DNA of 64,000 nucleotides from Asterias rubens (taxonomy: Eukaryota > Echinodermata > Asteroidea > Forcipulatida > Asteriidae), in assembly GCF_902459465.1 (NCBI RefSeq), contig NC_047065.1:8315521-8379520 (forward strand), read 5' to 3'. The notes beneath the pieces were generated by a model. That model saw nothing but the letters and a program-made list of their open reading frames with translations. It was not told the origin of the DNA and made no database searches. Position 1 is the first letter of the stretch; every line of letters begins with the position of its first letter. Positions 59,839 to 64,000 of the stretch are shown one piece after another. Made by a program: the position numbers and the translations under genes.

Positions 59839-60076
59839 CTACAATCAACAAAACACAGACTTGATCAAATCATAACAACTTCACAACAATAATAACAGTG
59901 ATTGACTTATTAATACCATTAATTGCTCACAACTCAATTTTAAAAAGGTGGTTGATTTGTGATTCGGATGAACAAAAACATTACAGAACACTCTTTAAAT
60001 TTTCCACCACCGCGCTGTACTATGTCCTCATTACAATCAACTTTATAAATCAACTTTATAAATATATACTTGACAT

Positions 60077-60568
60077 GCTTAGAGACACTGGACATTTTTT
60101 GTTATTGTCAAACCAGTCTTCTTGCTTGGTGTATCTCAACATTATGCACAAATAAACAAACCTCTGAAAATTTGAACTCAATTAGTCATCAAAGTTGCAA
60201 GATAGTTGCTGGTATGTGTAAGCACTTTGTGTAATCCACCAAACATAAACTATCAAACCTACATGTATAAGTTTGGGATCGATCGACCATCTTGGTCACG
60301 AGAGAATAGTAATTGTAACGAGGACATAGAACATTAAAAACCAGATGCTTGATTTCGAGACCTCAAAATCTAACTCTGAGGTCCCGAAATCAAATTCAAA
60401 CATTTCAGTGAAAAATTACTTCTTTCTCGAAACCTACGTTACTTCAGAGGGAGCCGTTTCTCACAATGTTTTATACTATCAACAGTTCTCCATTGCTTGT
60501 TAACCAAGTAGGGTTTATGCTAAAAATTATTTGGAGCAATTACCAATAATGTCAAGTGCCTTTAAAGC
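60077..60568. mobile_element. TTAA-type MITE (family A), copy 10, with replaced middle
   Basis: Reverse orientation. Left part AGAGACACTGGACATTTTTT to GTTGCAAGATAG (60077-60205), then 140 bases not found in other copies, then GCTTGATTTCGAGACCTCAA to AAGTGCCTTTAAA. The right TTTAAA is shared with the next element. Confidence 0.8.
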
Positions 60569-60920
60569 CATTGGACACTTTCGGAACAGAAAAAAAAAAA
60601 AAAAATCACAGATTTACATATAACTTAGAGGGTTTACAGAAGGTAATGGTGAAAGGGTTCTCTTGAAATATTGTTCCATGAAATGTTTTACTTTTTGAGA
60701 AAACATTAAAACAATTATGAATTCTCGATATAGAGAATTACGGATTTATTTTAAACACACGGCGAAATGTGCGGAAACAATGATGGGTTATTTTCTCCCG
60801 ACTCCGATGACCAATTGAGCCTAAATGTTCACAGGTTTGTTATTTTATATATAAGTTGTGGTACACGAAGTGTGGGCCTTTGGACAATCATGTATACCGA
60901 AAGTGTCCAATGGCTTTAAG
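60563..60920. mobile_element. TTAA-type MITE (family C), copy 3
   Basis: TTTAAAGCCATTGGACACTT to GAAAGTGTCCAATGGCTTTAA (split: GAAAGTGTCC, AATGGCTTTAA). Poly-A run at 60590-60605. It abuts the preceding family A copy through a single TTTAAA. Confidence 0.88.
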
Positions 60921-61261
60921 GTCTGTGTTGTAACCAAGTAATTTTTTTCTTAAGTCAAGACAAGCCAAGAGTAATTTTTGTCCCGAAAAATATGATCAAT
61001 TCTTTTACAATCAGACAAACTTCAAAATTCTGTTATAGGAACATTACATAATTGGTAAGAAGCAAAAATCATGAAAATAAGATTTACATCAAACTTACAC
61101 AGTCTAATGATGATGATGGTAGTAGAAAACCGCTTTTTGATTATTTCTGTCTGAAATTTCACATTTGATGAAAAATAAATAATCGAATTTCACGTTTGGA
61201 GTTTATTGCTCAGTGAGTGTTTTATTTATTTTTGTTTTGGCATCGATGGAATGCAAAAAGT

Positions 61262-61408
61262 GGGTGCGTTCGATTCCCCTAGTTGACCCCGGTGTGTGGC
61301 GTGTTTGTTTTCCAGGACGAGCATGTGCAGAATTACCCACGTTCGTCCTGGAAGAAAAAAAACGCCACACACCAGGGTCGACCCAGGGAAGCTAAACAAA
61401 CGCACCCT
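61262..61408. mobile_element. GTTCGTTTAGC-type MITE, copy 3
   Basis: GGGTGCGTTCGATTCCCCTA at the left; CAGGGTCGACCCAGGGAAGC TAAACAAACGCACCC at the right. The inside TTTTCCAGGACGAGCATG / CGTTCGTCCTGGAAGAA forms a second inverted pair. Confidence 0.85.
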
Positions 61409-62075
61409 TTGTAATCGTTTTTTTTAACTATTCTCTCATGACCAAGATGGCCGATCAATCTCAAACTAATAGGTTTGTCAGTTTATGTATGTTGGATTAC
61501 ATAAAGTGCTTACACTACCAGCAACCTTTTTGCTAGCAAAACCAATTCTGTAATGTTCCTTTAACAGCTTGTAAATTATTAATTTTAGTCAATAAATAAA
61601 AGCTTGGCCAGGTTTGGTGTTTTAATCACATGGCAATATTGAAATGACAATAAGCCTCATGTGCAGTCATCCATTTAGCGTTTCATGGTCAGAAATTTCA
61701 TGGTCAGAAATCTGCCGCCAAGAATGATCACAGGGACACAAGTTTTCCTTGTATAGCAGCATACCTTCTACTCTATTTTTTGCACAGTTGGGCTCGTAGT
61801 GTTTTGATTTCTTGCTTGGTATAAGTGGATGCCGGGGGAACCAGACGACAAGGGGCCCAATACGCGGCTAGCTTCAGTACATGCGATCAATAGGAAAATT
61901 ATTTTCCGCTTTTTAATTTCGCTGAAGCCTAGCTGGTCATCAAACTTGTTTCTTTGGTTGGTTATTGGTATAAACTGCTCCTCATAAACCAGGAGTACCG
62001 TTGCCATTAGTATGGTTAAGCTTTACTCTTAGCAAGTTGGTTAATCTCATCTCTTAGCAAGTTGGTTGTCTTTAT

Positions 62076-62605
62076 AATAATAATAATAATAATAAGACAT
62101 TTGTAAAGCGCCTAATGCAAAAGCCTCTAAGCGCATAACAAAAAAACAATAAAATAAACAATTAGAGAAAGGTACAAGATATAAATTGGCAAATTACAAA
62201 AAAGAAGCTTTAAACAAATGAGTTTAAAAAACAGGGACTTTAAAACATTGTAAAGTATTAGCTTGGCGAATATGCACAGGAAGACTAATTCCAAAGAAAC
62301 GGTGCGGCATAAGAAAAAGATCTGTGGCCATAAAAAATGGAAGAAGCTCTAGTAGCAGAAAGCAATGACTGTTGAGATGATCATAAAGTCCGAGTAGGGG
62401 AATAATGATGAACAAGTTCAGATAAATAAGCAGGTGATTGACATGTTTGAGCCTTGAAAGTTAACAGAAGAATTTTGTAAACTGTTCAAATCTTAACTGG
62501 GAGCCAGTGCAATTGCATTAGTACAGGTGTAATATGGTGAGAACGAGGCAGGCAAGAAACGAGGCGAGCAGCAGTGTTCTGTACACGTTGAATTTTAGCA
62601 AGATT
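62076..62605 (-). pseudogene. LINE ORF2 3' part, interrupted
   Basis: Minus strand from 62605: NLAKIQRVQNTAARLVSCLP, RSHHITPVLMQLHWLPVKI, stop, then YGHRSFSYAAPFLWN and further stops. The 3' end has GGCGCTTTACAAATGTCTTA and an (ATT)n tail (62077-62095 as AAT on +). This is the continuation of the reverse transcriptase fragment at 63547-64000; several stop codons make it non-functional. Confidence 0.85.
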
Positions 62606-63546
62606 CAGGGCTCGAATTTCACGCTGGACCGCAGGCCTGAGGCCAGTGATTTTAGCTTCGGTGCAGTAAACTTTCTGCCGAACAAGTCCGGCGGTCTTGT
62701 GTTTTGTTTTTTATGCATACTAATATAGTTACTAATAATTATATGAAATATATTATTATCTTTCATTAAAAAATGTATTTCAATCTCATTTAAAATAAAA
62801 GTTTTTGTTTGACTTGTCGTCAAATCAGTGTTCTGAGCACGCTTGCGGAACGTCAATCCGTCCTTTTTTCACGTGGTGCATCAGGCTGCATACAAGTTTT
62901 CCATTCAGTTTACTCATGCCCACACCTTGTACATCTAGTCTCAAATCATTTATGTATATGCACCCGGGGAGTGAGCGAGCGGGGACGAGGGAGTGATGTG
63001 TTGGTACCCGGCGCGGCGGCACACCTTAGTACAGCGATGTTTGTTTACCACTGACCATGTGTAAAGTCTGATACCTTACAAAGGAGTGTTGAATTTGCAT
63101 TAAGAAGGTCTGGTTGCAATACCACACATCCCTGTGTTGCATGGATTAAAAGTAAGGTATTGTTGCCAAACGTCTTGCTAAGTATATGGCTACCAACAGT
63201 GATGAGCTTCTGACTACTGCTGTCAAATTTGTTGTCAATCTTTTTATGACGATCTTTTTATGAATGCTGTACGTTGCAGTGTTTTGTTGGTGATTTGCCT
63301 GTCAAATCGGAATTTTTTTTTTGAGCCGGCGAGAATGACGTGAAGTAGGTATATGGAATTTATTGATTGGGTTTCACAGCAAAAAAAAAAGCCTCCTAAG
63401 GGATGAAAAAGGCCTGCTGTTCTATCGTGTTAACTTTTTTTTTTCCTAATAAAATTTTGGTCTTGTAAAAAATCTTCCGGTCCAGTAAAAATTCTGAGCA
63501 ACAAGCCCTGCGGTCTTGTGGATTTTTCCCCCAAATTCGAGCCCTG
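62606..63546. mobile_element. 941-bp hAT-like non-autonomous element inside a LINE
   Basis: Terminal inverted repeats CAGGGCTCGAATTT and AAATTCGAGCCCTG. Subterminal GACCGCAGG/CCTGCGGTC and TCCGGCGGTCTTG pairs. No transposase frame. On the minus strand the flanks GATCTT and AATCTT could be remnants of a target-site duplication; removing the element joins LINE codons for PDKDL and AKIQR. Confidence 0.8.
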
Positions 63547-64000
63547 AAGATCTTTATCAGGGAGTCCATACAGAAGTGAATTGCAGGAATCAAGTCTAGT
63601 AGTGACGAAGGCGTGAACAAGATGAAGAGTAGTTGCTTCATCCAGGTAGCGGCGAATTTGTGATACTTTCCTAATAGCCATGAGAGCTCCTTTGCAAACA
63701 TTTTCAACATGTCTACTCATGCACAATGACGAATCCATAATAACACCAAGGTTACGGGCAAATTCAGATGGTTCAATGACAGACTGGGCAATTTGTACTG
63801 TTGGCGGAGAAATCTTTTTTGCGAAACGAGATCTCAAAAATAAAATCTCAGTTTTTGAGTCATTCAAAGCAAGTTTATTTGACAACGCCCAAGATTTGAC
63901 ATCTTGAATGCACACTTCAACTTTTGCAATGGCAGAAGCGCGATCAGCTGGATCAAATGTAATGTAAAGCTGGGTGTCGTCAGTGTAAGCAACACTAGAA
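63547..64000 (-). pseudogene. Non-LTR retrotransposon reverse transcriptase fragment (cut by window edge)
   Basis: Minus strand from 64000 reads SSVAYTDDTQLYITFDPADR, whose Y-T-D-D is the polymerase catalytic motif (usually YADD). It continues with WALSNKLALNDSKTEILFLR, NLGVIMDSSLCMSRHVENVC and AFVTTRLDSCNSLLYGLPDK. This is the palm end and thumb of a CR1/L2/jockey-type LINE. The frame is open throughout this part; the 5' portion lies outside the window. Inactive because of the insertion at 62606-63546 and stops beyond it. Confidence 0.88.

Larger units (their letters stand above)
60206..61536. repeat. Pair of inverted 110-bp repeats 1.2 kb apart
   Basis: 60206-60320 (GTTGCTGGTATGTGTAAGCA ... 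GACCATCTTGGTCACGAGAG AATAGT) is matched inversely by 61430-61536 (ACTATTCTCTCATGACCAAG ... GTGCTTACACTACCAGCAAC). Between them lie two complete MITEs and half of another. Either the ends of a larger element or two copies of an unlisted repeat. Confidence 0.6.

Overview
The window looks like nuclear DNA of an invertebrate deuterostome, most likely an echinoderm. The evidence is intron-rich genes with GT-AG introns, an animal peroxisomal Lon protease, AT-rich intergenic DNA, and a dense load of short inverted-repeat elements, tRNA-derived SINEs and 5'-truncated LINEs with (ATT)n tails. The echinoderm placement is inferred from repeat character, not proved. There is no operon structure, plasmid, phage or CRISPR.

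Region by region. 1-7150 has no convincing gene; it holds a GGGCCC-type foldback element, a TTAA-type MITE split by a LINE 3' end, and one further MITE. 7150-14660 carries gene 1 on the + strand: a TATA-box promoter, a non-coding first exon, then five coding exons (8887-14508) for a 314-residue secreted protein. It has a signal peptide, two canonical EF-hands, a six-cysteine module, a linker, a strongly basic processing-type stretch, and a second copy of the six-cysteine module. I do not recognise the family. 14660-28100 is AT-rich intergenic DNA full of MITEs and foldbacks, several nested.

28144-53257 is a complete 18-exon LONP2 gene on the + strand (862 codons). All splice phases are consistent. 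Walker A and B motifs, the Ser-Lys catalytic dyad and a C-terminal SKL peroxisomal signal are present. Its introns are heavily colonised. One exon begins directly at the end of a SINE (ATT)n tail, one acceptor lies at the end of a 54-bp tandem repeat that copies the splice site four times, and one donor has a MITE 8 bases into the intron.

53258-64000 is again repeat-rich. It has two possible exons of a minus-strand gene (58235-59838, weak). The right edge holds a minus-strand non-LTR reverse transcriptase fragment with its YTDD catalytic motif, interrupted by a 941-bp hAT-like element.

The two genes have no evident functional link. Gene 1 would act outside the cell, perhaps as a calcium-binding processed precursor. 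LONP2 acts in the peroxisome matrix in protein quality control. The most original material is the duplicated cysteine module of gene 1 and the repeats that supply or copy LONP2 splice sites.
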